Positions 33,086 through 41,795 of a stretch of 64,000 nt of DNA are shown piece by piece. Source of the DNA: a bacterium. Its GTDB lineage: Bacteria; Calditrichota; Calditrichia; RBG-13-44-9; J042. Both the position numbers and the translations under genes were made by a program. The DNA lies in assembly GCA_015485355.1 (NCBI GenBank), contig WFTQ01000072.1, forward strand, positions 17,835-81,834. The letters run 5' to 3'. The first letter of the stretch is position 1, and every line of letters begins with the position of its first letter. The notes beneath the pieces were generated by a model. It had not been told where the DNA came from. It did not search any database and saw nothing but the letters and a program-made list of their open reading frames with translations.

Positions 33086-35329
33086 CAAAATGACCTTCCC
33101 GGTAGCGGGGCTCAATTCCCGGACGCTCTCGCGGGAATAAAAGGTGGCGCGATAAAAATACATCCCGCTGGGAACAATGTTTCCCCATTGATTTCTTCCG
33201 TTCCAGGGAATCAGGTAGCGTCCTTTGTTGGGAAAATCCCTCCGTATTTCGGTGATCTTCTGACCCAGGATATTATAAAGGATTAATTCCAGGCGTCCCG
33301 AAGAATTCAGCTCCACCTGAAATTGAATCTCTTCTCCCGCTGGATTATAGGAGTTGTATTCACTGATGGGAGCGATGGTGATTTTAAATTCCGCCAGGGT
33401 GGTGTCGAAGTCGGACGGTTCCCCGGAAGGTATCAGTCCGCCTTCCAGAACGGCTCGGATCATCCAGTAGCCTGTAAGGGCGGTGCCGTCGCCGGTGCGA
33501 AAGTCAGACAACCTGCGCCATCCGCCGCCCACGTTCAGGTAGGAGCGGCCGTTTCCGCTTTCCTGATGATCATAGGGGAGGGCCCGATCCGGTGTGATTA
33601 CCTGCAAACCGACAAAAAAGGCTTGATTTTTCCGGGGCAATTGGAGGGCTTGAGGCAATTCCATCTCCACCCAGCTCCGTGCGGCTTGGACCGTCGTATC
33701 CATGGGGGCCAACAATTCCTGGCCCGGTCGCCCACCGATCCCTTCGTCGTACACGTAAACCCGGTATGCATTGCCCGACTGGAGGTTGTAAAATTTCACC
33801 CGCCGCAAAGACATATTGTTCGTCGGCGTCAGAAATTTGTTCGCCCCGATGCCGGTAGTGGTCAAGCCAAAGTTCAACTCCCCATCGTCGTATTGTAGCT
33901 CCACCATCCGAACGGAGTAGGGAGCGAAGGCCTGAAACGAGATTTCTTGCATTGCATTGGTATTGGTAAGCAGAAGAACAAACTGGTCCTCGGGGTTGAA
34001 GCCGGGTATTTCCAGAGAATTGCTGCGCAGTTCTTCCAGGGTAAACTGCGCCGTGCTGCGATGCACCCAGAAACCCTCGGGTGCTGCCCCGGCAAAGTCG
34101 ATCCACAGGGTGTCTGCACCGCGGAAACGGAAATATACCGGGGCGTAACTCTGAATGGCGAAAGAGGTCTGATAGGGATACTGGATGACCGTTTCCCGAA
34201 AGTCGGCGCTTAAACCACCGGCCAGGGTGTGGTAATAGCCATAGCGAGTGTCGATGGCGGTGTTGTTGACGTACAAAGCTATCGCCCAATTCTTAAATAC
34301 TTCCTCGAAGCTCAGAGAATATCCCAATTTCTCCAGAGTGGTTTGATAACCGCTTCTTCCATTGGCTTTCTCCTGAACCAACGCGCGGATGAATTCCACA
34401 CCAAACTGTTCCGCCGTGTAAAGGGTCCACAATCCCACACGAGCGTAATCGGCGATATCACCGGACCAGTTCATCAACCCCCGGTTGGTATCTTTCAGGT
34501 ATAAGTAAGGGAAATCCAGTCCATATCCGCAGTAAACGCCGGCCAGTTCCGACAGCCCCTCGTTTACCCATGTGGATTCATCGGGATCGTAATGGTAATG
34601 GATTAAGTGTTGGAGCTCGTGGGCCGTGGTGGAGAGTACCTTGTCGGTGGAACGACGGTCGTTGAAAAAAATCCCCGGATAAGCATCCAGGTAAAGCAGA
34701 TCCCGTTTATTGCTGGTCGCATTGTCGGTTTGATCCCAGGGATGAAAATAGCCGGCAATGAATTGAGAATTTTTTTCCTCGGGGTCGAAGCTGTCCCGAA
34801 TGTCCAGGATCAGAAAATCGATGATTCCGTCCCCATCCTTATTCGGGGGTTGGCCGAATAGAAAGGTGTCGATTTCCACAATACCCAAGTCGGGATTTAA
34901 ACTTTGGGTACCACTGCGAATTTCCAGGGCCTCGTAAATGGCATCCACTTCGTCCTGGGTTACATAACCATTTTCCCAACTGTCATCCTCCACCCAAATG
35001 TTGGTCAGATTCCCCGCTTTGCGTAAGGTGGCGGTCACCTGGTAGAATCCCTCCTTTTTCATATCGTAGGCCCAGAACTTCTGCTGGGTGAGATTCATTT
35101 GATTGAACCGACGTAAAGACTGTTCGGCCTCCAGGAGCCGCTGGTATTGGACGGGATTCGTTTGTTGAAGGGTGCGGAAAAATTGGTCGGCACTGATCGG
35201 GGGCAATTGGGGCATCCCGCACATCCCCACGGGTAACTCCTCATACGGCTTTTGGATGCTGAATTCGCTGCCGGCAAGGGTGGGAAGCAATAAGCTTAGC
35301 CATACCATCCACACTCTTTTGCTCTTCAT
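33077..35329 (-). CDS. Secreted zinc peptidase with T9SS-type C-terminal sorting domain
   Basis: 750 residues from ATG 35329 (AGGA about 9 bases upstream). Signal peptide VWMVWLSLLLPTLAGS. A stretch KDGDGIIDFLILDIRDSF and the zinc motif HELQH (237-241), followed by WVNEGLSELAG with the third-ligand glutamate, place it with gluzincin peptidases of the hyicolysin/M30-like sort; family placement is tentative. A middle beta domain is followed by a ~85-residue T9SS type A-like end: EYNSYNPAGEEIQFQVEL, LELILYNILGQKI, NQWGNIVPSGMYFYRATF, ATGKVILLK. It is thus an intact counterpart to the inactive M6-like cargo at 2387-5380, and probably exported via the PorV pathway (inference). Confidence 0.82.
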   Translation of the reverse strand: MKSKRVWMVWLSLLLPTLAGSEFSIQKPYEELPVGMCGMPQLPPISADQFFRTLQQTNPVQYQRLLEAEQSLRRFNQMNLTQQKFWAYDMKKEGFYQVTATLRKAGNLTNIWVEDDSWENGYVTQDEVDAIYEALEIRSGTQSLNPDLGIVEIDTFLFGQPPNKDGDGIIDFLILDIRDSFDPEEKNSQFIAGYFHPWDQTDNATSNKRDLLYLDAYPGIFFNDRRSTDKVLSTTAHELQHLIHYHYDPDESTWVNEGLSELAGVYCGYGLDFPYLYLKDTNRGLMNWSGDIADYARVGLWTLYTAEQFGVEFIRALVQEKANGRSGYQTTLEKLGYSLSFEEVFKNWAIALYVNNTAIDTRYGYYHTLAGGLSADFRETVIQYPYQTSFAIQSYAPVYFRFRGADTLWIDFAGAAPEGFWVHRSTAQFTLEELRSNSLEIPGFNPEDQFVLLLTNTNAMQEISFQAFAPYSVRMVELQYDDGELNFGLTTTGIGANKFLTPTNNMSLRRVKFYNLQSGNAYRVYVYDEGIGGRPGQELLAPMDTTVQAARSWVEMELPQALQLPRKNQAFFVGLQVITPDRALPYDHQESGNGRSYLNVGGGWRRLSDFRTGDGTALTGYWMIRAVLEGGLIPSGEPSDFDTTLAEFKITIAPISEYNSYNPAGEEIQFQVELNSSGRLELILYNILGQKITEIRRDFPNKGRYLIPWNGRNQWGNIVPSGMYFYRATFYSRESVRELSPATGKVILLK

Positions 35330-35528
35330 AACCAATCCTTTCTCTAACCCTTCTTAAAATAGCCTTTCGAAAAAACAAAATAATGATTTTCAACGTGTCA
35401 AAAAAATGGTTTTTTGTAATGCTCTTTGCGGAAGCGGAGGGTGGGATGCCGAATCGGATTTTGGACCAAGGGAAGGAGATTCCTCCATTCGGGATGATCA
35501 GATAAAAGGGGGGCACCTGAAAAATGGC

Positions 35529-35557
35529 TTGCGCCTCTACAGGGAATATCCTATTTT
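35529..35557 (+). promoter_or_regulatory. Candidate promoter of the EHP-repeat gene
   Basis: TTGCGC (35529-35534), spacer 17, TATTTT (35552-35557); transcription start near 35564, about 43 bases before ATG 35607. The -35 is imperfect. Confidence 0.42.
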
Positions 35558-35606
35558 TTAGCGGATTTACTAAATGTCCCGGGTTTATATCCAAAGGAGG
35601 CTTATT

Positions 35607-36161
35607 ATGAAACGTTTTCAGCAATGGTATGTGTCCCTCTTGATGATCGTCGGGATCAGCATATATGGAGGTATGTTGTTCGCCCAGGAACATCCTACCG
35701 GTCAGGAGCACCCCACAAAGAAGAAGGCTCAGGAGCATCCCACGAAAAAGGAAGCTCAAGAGCATCCCGCCAAGAAAGGGGCCCAAGAGCATCCCGCCGG
35801 CGAGGCACGCAAGATAACCGAAGAAACTCTCGCCCAGGCCATAGAAGCTTATGTCGATAAGGCGGCTAAGGAGCACGATGGGTACTTCGTTTTCACCGAT
35901 CCGGAAGAGAAAAAGGAGTTGAAACTGAAACTGGTCAAGGTTCATAAGGAACGCCTGGCAAAAATCGAGGAAGATGTATACTTCGCCTGTGCCGATTTTA
36001 AAACCCCGGAAGGTCAGGTGTACGATCTGGATATTTTCATGAAGGGTAAAACGGCGGACGAGTTGACGTTTACCGAGGTGATGCTCCACAAAAAGAATGG
36101 TGTTCCTCGGTACACCTGGTACCAGGCAGATGGGGTCTGGAAGCGAAAGCCCGTGGAATAA
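35607..36161 (+). CDS. Secreted protein with tandem QEHP repeats
   Basis: 184 residues, a signal peptide ending GGMLFAQ, then directly at the mature N-terminus five tandem units of about nine residues: QEHPTG, QEHPTKKKA, QEHPTKKEA, QEHPAKKGA, QEHPAGEA. They form a His/Lys/Glu-rich, probably disordered tail. After it come ~120 residues with a compact, charged sequence (YFVFTDPEEKKELKLKLVKV, YFACADFKTPEGQVYDLDIF) that I do not recognise. The His repeats could bind metal, but this is a guess. AAAGGAGG six bases before ATG 35607 is a strong start signal, so the gene is probably well expressed. A terminator follows. Confidence 0.8.
   Translation: MKRFQQWYVSLLMIVGISIYGGMLFAQEHPTGQEHPTKKKAQEHPTKKEAQEHPAKKGAQEHPAGEARKITEETLAQAIEAYVDKAAKEHDGYFVFTDPEEKKELKLKLVKVHKERLAKIEEDVYFACADFKTPEGQVYDLDIFMKGKTADELTFTEVMLHKKNGVPRYTWYQADGVWKRKPVE
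35685..35807 (+). repeat. Tandem coding repeat, five QEHP units
   Basis: Five direct repeats of 18-27 bases, in frame, each encoding Q-E-H-P followed by Thr/Ala and lysines. Codons vary between copies (cac/cat, gag/gaa), so the repeat is kept at protein level. Confidence 0.85.
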
Positions 36162-36187
36162 GAGCAGAGCGGGGCAGGGGTTTGTCA

Positions 36188-36227
36188 GGGAATCTGGCCC
36201 AAACCGTGGGGTCAGATTCCCTTTGAT
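36188..36227 (+). terminator. Intrinsic terminator after the EHP-repeat gene
   Basis: GGGAATCTG (36188-36196) pairs perfectly with CAGATTCCC (36213-36221); the loop holds a further GCCC/GGGG pairing. The T-tail TTTGATT is short. Confidence 0.68.
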
Positions 36228-36309
36228 TGATGGAAAACGCCCCGGAGGGCGGGGAGCCATGATTTTTCCACTACCGTGATAAGGAAACGATAAGAAAGGA
36301 CAGAGCTGT

Positions 36310-37350
36310 ATGAAGCTGAATAAAGGGAGTCTTTCTTTGCCGCTCTGGATAATGGTGCTGTTTCTTTCCGGGAGCCGGTTCTATGCCTCCGATCCGGAAG
36401 ATGGGCGGACGTTCTGGTTTACTTATCGGGTGACTATTCCCGAACTTCCCGGGGAGAGTCAGCGTGTGGATCTGTGGGTACCGATCCCCCGGAACAATGC
36501 GTATCAGACCATAGATCGGATAACGCTTCGCGGGAATTTACCTTATAGGATCGATGAGGATCCTCAGTTCGGTAACCGTATGGCGTATTTTTGGGCGCGG
36601 GGGGAAATACCCGAGAACGTGCAGGTGGAATTGCGTTTTCGCGTGACGCGGAAAACCGTTCGGGCGTTGGAAGGCAGCGGAAGCGCTGTAGAGCTGACCG
36701 CGGCCGAAAGGCGGGAGTTTCTTTCTCCCGATAGCCTGGTGCCGGTCAATGATCGCATTTTAGAGGAGGTTCGCAAAGCGGCGCCCCGGGATTTACCTCC
36801 CTTGCAAAAGGCCCGGGCGTTTTATGATTACCTGGTCGAGACCATGACCTACGATAAGTCGGGTGAAGGCTGGGGGCGGGGGGACGCCCTTTACGCCTGC
36901 GATGTCCGAAAGGGAAATTGCACGGATTTCCACTCGCTGTTCATCAGCATGGCCCGGGCGGCGGGCATACCGGCACGTTTTATCATTGGCTTTCCCGTCC
37001 CCCATACGCCGGATGAAGGAACAATCAATGGATACCACTGTTGGGCCGAATTCTTTGTTCCCGGTAAAGGCTGGATTCCGGTGGATGCCTCTGAAGCTCA
37101 TAAACACCCCGATCGACGGGATTTCCTTTTTGGGGGATTGGACCCCGATCGGGTCGCCTTCACCCTGGGAAGAGACATCCCCTTAGTGCCGCCCGTTTCC
37201 TCCCGCAAATTGAATTATTTTATCTATCCCTTTGTCCTGGTGAACGGCAAAGAATACCCCCTCTATGAAACGGAATTGACGTATCGGAATGCCCAATCGT
37301 CGGGAATGTCCCGCACGGGTCGGAACGCCGATCAGTCCTCCGATGAGTAA
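36310..37350 (+). CDS. Transglutaminase-like domain protein, secreted
   Basis: 346 residues. Signal-like N-terminus (LSLPLWIMVLFLSGSRFYAS). The middle carries the transglutaminase-like triad: Cys in KGNCTDFHSLFISMARAAGI, His in GYHCWAEFF, Asp in GWIPVDASEA. An N-terminal ~130-residue beta region (YRVTIPELPGESQRVDLWVP) precedes it, the usual arrangement for bacterial secreted members. These act as cysteine peptidases or amide-forming enzymes; the specific reaction is unknown. The ribosome site (AAGGA about 11 bases upstream of ATG 36310) is modest. Confidence 0.83.
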   Translation: MKLNKGSLSLPLWIMVLFLSGSRFYASDPEDGRTFWFTYRVTIPELPGESQRVDLWVPIPRNNAYQTIDRITLRGNLPYRIDEDPQFGNRMAYFWARGEIPENVQVELRFRVTRKTVRALEGSGSAVELTAAERREFLSPDSLVPVNDRILEEVRKAAPRDLPPLQKARAFYDYLVETMTYDKSGEGWGRGDALYACDVRKGNCTDFHSLFISMARAAGIPARFIIGFPVPHTPDEGTINGYHCWAEFFVPGKGWIPVDASEAHKHPDRRDFLFGGLDPDRVAFTLGRDIPLVPPVSSRKLNYFIYPFVLVNGKEYPLYETELTYRNAQSSGMSRTGRNADQSSDE

Positions 37351-37729
37351 TGTGTGGCTTCTGCCTCTTTGGAACGGTTGTCCGGAGAGGCGGTTCCCCG
37401 AAAGGCTGGTCTATCCCTTTTCCAAACTTCCGTTTTTTCGGAAAGGGCGATTTGAAACAGGGACGTTCAGAGGCATCGCGAGGTCTCCCCGCTTCTCAAA
37501 CGGTCAGGAAACCGGTTTCTGGAAAAGAATGCCGCAGCAGGGCTTTGTATTTTGTTCCTTGTTCCGGGTCAAGCGCGCGAGAGCCCCGGAAATTCTCGGG
37601 ACACGTTAACAGAACTACCCTTTAAGTCAGTACAAACGGTTAAAACATTTATGAAATTGTAGATGGGCGGAAATCATCATCGAGTTGAGCGCGTGGATGA
37701 AAAATCCTTGTTGAATTCGGAAATCCGCC
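37351..37729. other. Intergenic stretch with no supported gene
   Basis: About 380 bases between two convergent genes. The first half is GC-balanced with an imperfect inverted repeat (CCCTTTTCC near 37412 and GGAAAGGG near 37440); the second half becomes A/T-rich, continuous with the next gene. No gene or clear terminator. Confidence 0.4.
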
Positions 37730-38293
37730 TCAAAAGTGTAATGACAATTGAATTCCATTAGTTGCAGGTTTTACGGCTAATCGTTCTAAAGAGATCACAG
37801 TATTCAAAACGGTTGCGGTTAAAATGGCTGCGGATACCATGATTTTTCGCGTTCTTTTGCGCTTTAACTCATTGATGTGTTGATCGGTACGATAAGCCCA
37901 TGTGGGATCGGAATACCGGCTTTGTTTCAAAGAAGAAATTTGATCGTTTATTTCATCAATTTCGAAAATCGAGTCAATGAACAATCCGATTCCCATTAAT
38001 GATAATGGCAACAGTTTTAAGTTGGGATACTTCGCCGCTTCCGTTTTCGCCGTTTCCGCTTTCCTTAAAGATCGAATTTCTGTTTGTTGCTGAGAATGAT
38101 AATCGCTCTTAACGATTTTGCTGATTAAAAATGTCCGGATTTTTTGTTCTCCTTCAGGAGTTTGAAAAACCGTCCATTCCCGGCCTTGCTTGATGATTTT
38201 GACGTTCTTAATTATCGTGCCGTTTTTTAAGTAAATATCGTCGGAATAAAGAACACCCGCTGCGAAGATAATGAGGATTAGGATGCGAGTCAT
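37730..38293 (-). CDS. Small membrane-associated protein of unknown function, AT-rich
   Basis: 187 residues from ATG 38293 (GGAGGGC seven bases upstream). N-terminal signal (RILILIIFAAGVLYS), then a short domain that begins DDIYLKNGTIIKNVKIIKQG, a pattern seen in exported proteins that tether near the membrane but with no firm function known to me. A lysine/glutamine-rich linker follows, then two hydrophobic segments (LLPLSLMGIGLFIDSIFEI and IMVSAAILTATVLNTVISL). Base composition is clearly A/T-richer than in the neighbours, with many AAA, ATT and TTT codons, which may indicate later acquisition. It lies between a transglutaminase gene and an amidase pseudogene. Confidence 0.7.
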   Translation of the reverse strand: MTRILILIIFAAGVLYSDDIYLKNGTIIKNVKIIKQGREWTVFQTPEGEQKIRTFLISKIVKSDYHSQQQTEIRSLRKAETAKTEAAKYPNLKLLPLSLMGIGLFIDSIFEIDEINDQISSLKQSRYSDPTWAYRTDQHINELKRKRTRKIMVSAAILTATVLNTVISLERLAVKPATNGIQLSLHF

Positions 38294-38374
38294 GACCAAT
38301 GCCCTCCGGTGAATGTTCGATTCATACACAACGTTTTGATCAAGTAGGCGACGAAACGATACCGATTCATTGAA

Positions 38375-38403
38375 AATATAGGCGGATTGGGCGTGATAAA
38401 CAA
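38375..38403 (-). promoter_or_regulatory. Candidate promoter of the AT-rich small gene
   Basis: On the minus strand TTGTTT (38403-38398), spacer 17, TATATT (38380-38375); start near 38368, leader of about 75 bases. Confidence 0.48.
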
Positions 38404-38528
38404 TAGCAATTGTCATGGTTTATGAAAACGTTGTCGCGGTGTCTTCGATAAGCAGCGATCGTTATTGCCGCCGGGATGGAGAGCGAAGCATCCCCAAACC
38501 GCGGTTTAATTGGAAGCCGATGATTCGA

Positions 38529-39691
38529 TCAGGAAGTTGTCCCTGCAGATACCGGGGTAGGGATGGTCCCGCAACCCATCGGTTGCCCCGGTTGAGCACG
38601 ATCTACGGACAGGGACTGTTTTTCTGGATAAAATAATGGTGGATGCTTTTTATGAAAATCGGTGGCATCCTGAAATTTTTTCGCAACCGCCAGCACCGTT
38701 GCTTCATCGTATACATCGCCGATAAAGCTGAGGCTGGTGGGGTGTCCGGTGGCATCGAACCCGTTGGGTACCGCCACGCAGGGATGTCCGGTCAAATTGG
38801 TCAGCAATAGATTGGGGCCGAATGAAGGGGTTACATACACGTCCACGGTTTGAAAGACCTTTCTCATTTCCTGAATGAGACGGTAGCGCACGCGATTGGC
38901 CTGAAGGTATTCCACTGCGGGGATAAAACGGGCGGCACGGAAAACATTGGGCCAGGTATTCCGAATTTGGCGGACCAACAGGGTGTCCCTGTTGGAGCGG
39001 GTCAGTTCGTCGAAAGCTGCAGCGGCTTCCGCGGTAAGGATCAAAGCCAGAGGATAGCCGGGAAGTCTCGGTATTTCCACCGGAATCCATTGAGCTCCCA
39101 GCTTTTGCAGCGTTTTCAGTACCGCCTGATTTTGTTTTCGGTTAAGGGTGTCCTGCTCGGAGGCGGAGGTCAGATAGCCGATGCGAAAGGTGGACAGATC
39201 GATGTCGGGGGTATAGTTGAACGGCAGGTCTACCACCGTTTGATCCAATCCATCGGGTCCCCGAATGGCGTTGAAGACCATGGCGCAGTCTTCTGCGGAG
39301 CGGGCAATCGGTCCGATTTTGTCCATACTCCAGCTTAGGGCCATGGCCCCGTAACGGCTTACCTTCCGAAGGTGAGGCGCAATCCGGTAACGCCGCATCG
39401 GGTGGAAGGGGAAACGATGGATCCCCAGGTTTCGGTACCGATGGCGAAGGAGACAAATCCTGCAGAGACGGCCGCGGCGGATCCTGCCGATGACCCGCTG
39501 CTGCCCTGTTCCGGGTCCCAGGGATTGTGTGTTTGCCCTCCGAACCAGACATCCCCCCATGCCGGAGCCCCCAGCGATCATTTTGCCACCAGAACCCGGC
39601 GAATTTTCTGGTAATTCTCCCGGTACGCTTCTAAATCGGGCAGCAAACTGTCCCGTTCGGCATCGGCCGGGGCGGCAATACCGCTCGTCAT
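38529..39691 (-). pseudogene. Amidase (amidase-signature family), decayed
   Basis: Three pieces on the minus strand belong to one amidase. From ATG 39691 the N-terminal part runs to EAYRENYQKIRRV; it then joins LVAK, followed by an in-frame TGA, and reads on as SLGAPAWGDVWFGGQTHNPW, SSGSSAGSAAA and GIGTE-type FAIGTETWGSIVSPSTRCG to LTFGR-stop. One base shifted, the C-terminal part continues as VSRYGAMALSWSMDKIGPIA to the end at 38529. An intact relative would have roughly 150 more residues between IRRV and LVAK, including the catalytic lysine region. So there is an internal deletion, a nonsense codon and a single-base loss at a short G run (AGGTAAGC). Confidence 0.85.
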
Positions 39692-39744
39692 CCAAAACAC
39701 CGTTCGAAGGGAACCTTTCAATTTGTGTCGATCAAAGAATCACC

Positions 39745-39774
39745 TTGAATTTCGTAGCCGGCAGGCCTTAAATT
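39745..39774 (+). promoter_or_regulatory. Candidate promoter of recN
   Basis: TTGAAT (39745-39750), spacer 17 to TTAAAT or 18 to TAAATT (39769-39774). Start near 39781, about 28 bases before ATG 39809. No LexA-like box is apparent, although recN is SOS-regulated in many bacteria. Confidence 0.42.
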
Positions 39775-39808
39775 CTGCATCGATTACGGACGAGATGGTT
39801 AAATACTC

Positions 39809-41518
39809 ATGTTGAAATATCTTCACCTCCGACAATTTGCCCTGGCCGAGGATCTATCCGTAGAGTTTGAGCCGGGCCTCAATATTGTGACCGGTGAAAC
39901 CGGTGCCGGGAAGTCCATTCTGGTGGGTGCCGTTGCTGCGGTGTTGGGCGGACGCGTGTACACCGAAATTGTGCGCACCGGTGCCGAAAAAGCCGTTGTG
40001 GAAGCCGTGTTCGGTATTTCCCATCTACCGGCGGTAAAAGCGTTTCTGGCTCAAAAGGGGTTGCCGGTACAGGAGGAGTTGTTTTTGCGGCGGGAAATCT
40101 CTGTTCGCGGGGCCACCCGGGCGTTTATCAACGATTCTCCCGTAACCGTTTCCACCCTTGCGGAGCTGGGCGACGATCTGGTGGATATCCATGGCCAGCA
40201 CGAACATCAAAGCCTGTTGCGGCGAGATACCCACCGATATTACCTGGATGCTTACGGAAAGCTCCAGCCCGTGCTGCAAGAGCTCGGCCGGAAGTACGCG
40301 CGGTTAAAGGAGCTTCAATCCCGGCTGGAAGAATTGCGGCGTAAGCAACGGGAGCTGGAAGAAAAGCACGAGCTGTATGCCTTTCAGCTGCAGGAAATCG
40401 AATCGGCCCGGTTAGTGCCCGGGGAACAGGAACAGCTGGAAGCAGAACGACGCCTGCTGATGAATAGCGAGAAACTTTATGAAATTGCCGGCCGGTTGCT
40501 GCAAATATTCAATGGGGAAACCCTGAGCGTATTGGAGATGATGGGCGAGGTGGATCGGGGGTTGCAGGAACTGGGTGGGTATTCGCGGGATTTGGCCGGT
40601 TTACACCAGGAATTTCGTTCCGCCCGGATTGTATTGGAAGAGACCGCCCGGAGCATCGAAGCATTTCAGAATACCCTGGAATTTGATCCCAATCGGCTGG
40701 AAGAAATCGAAGCCCGCCTGAACCAGATTCGCCTGTTGCAGAAAAAATATGGCCCCACCATTGAAGAGGTTTTAAGCTATCGAGACACCATCCAGAGCCG
40801 TCTGGCCCTGCGGGAGAATTTCGTTTTTGAGATTGAACGGGTGCAAAAGGAGTACCAGCGAGCACTGCAGCAGTATCGGGAAGAGGCCCTTCAATTGTCC
40901 CGGCGCCGGCACCAGGTGGCCCGGGAAATGGAACAGCAGGTTCAACAGCAGCTGGCGCTCTTAGGGATGCCCCGTACCCGCTTCCGGGTGCAAATTCACT
41001 GGCAGGAAAATCCCTCGGGACTGCTGGAGGTGGAGGGAAAGCGATACGATGCCGATGAGCTGGGACTGGAGCACGTCGAATTTCATATTTCTCCCAATCC
41101 CGGCGAAGATTTTAAACCGCTGAATAAAATCGCCTCCGGGGGAGAAATCTCCCGCATTATGCTGGCTTTAAAAAGCATCCTGGTGGAGATTGACCGGATT
41201 CCCACCCTGATTTTTGATGAGATCGATGTGGGGGTTTCGGGTCGCATTGCTCGTGCCGTGGGCCGGAGCATTCAACAACTGGCCCGCAGTCATCAGGTCA
41301 TCTGTATAACCCATCTGCCGCAAATCGCTTCCCACGGAAAGACTCATTTTGTTGTGGAAAAATACGTCGACGGCCAGCGCACGTTTACCCGGGTGGTGCG
41401 CCTAAGCGACGAAAACCGTATCAGCGAGATTGCCAAGCTCATCAGTGGAGAACGGGTCACCGAAACCGCTCTGGCCAGTGCCCGCCAGTTGATTGAGGAG
41501 GCCAATCCCGAGGAATAA
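39809..41518 (+). CDS. recN: DNA repair protein RecN
   Basis: 569 residues, full length. SMC-like ATPase: Walker A GETGAGKS at 29-36, then long coiled-coil regions rich in Glu/Gln/Arg (residues ~155-370), then the ABC signature SGGEISRIMLALKSI and Walker B TLIFDEIDVGVSG. The end HLPQIASHG and ISGERVTETALASARQLI is typical. RecN acts in double-strand break repair by holding DNA ends. It stands alone on the plus strand between two minus-strand genes. Confidence 0.97.
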   Translation: MLKYLHLRQFALAEDLSVEFEPGLNIVTGETGAGKSILVGAVAAVLGGRVYTEIVRTGAEKAVVEAVFGISHLPAVKAFLAQKGLPVQEELFLRREISVRGATRAFINDSPVTVSTLAELGDDLVDIHGQHEHQSLLRRDTHRYYLDAYGKLQPVLQELGRKYARLKELQSRLEELRRKQRELEEKHELYAFQLQEIESARLVPGEQEQLEAERRLLMNSEKLYEIAGRLLQIFNGETLSVLEMMGEVDRGLQELGGYSRDLAGLHQEFRSARIVLEETARSIEAFQNTLEFDPNRLEEIEARLNQIRLLQKKYGPTIEEVLSYRDTIQSRLALRENFVFEIERVQKEYQRALQQYREEALQLSRRRHQVAREMEQQVQQQLALLGMPRTRFRVQIHWQENPSGLLEVEGKRYDADELGLEHVEFHISPNPGEDFKPLNKIASGGEISRIMLALKSILVEIDRIPTLIFDEIDVGVSGRIARAVGRSIQQLARSHQVICITHLPQIASHGKTHFVVEKYVDGQRTFTRVVRLSDENRISEIAKLISGERVTETALASARQLIEEANPEE

Positions 41519-41795
41519 ACCGGCCTCCCTGTTCCCGAACGAAAATAAAAGACCTCCATTCTGGAACCGAAGGGATGGGAGAGGATCGGCCGATGTCCCC
41601 GGTTTCCTCCCTCCTGTTATGGGGGAGCGTTCCCTTGCCAGCGCAATGTCGGGGTGGTTCACCCGCGGAGTTCCCGTAAGCTTTTCCCGGGCTCGTAACG
41701 GCCGGAAGTCTATTCGATGGGGCGTTCAATGGGGTGATGAAGACGGTCGAAGAATTTCGGAGGGTTGGATACCGGGCCGCGTGCACTTCTATGGT

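Noticed and set aside
35685..35807. CRISPR-like repeats
   Set aside because: Repeats are in frame, of varying length, lack unique spacers and encode QEHP units.
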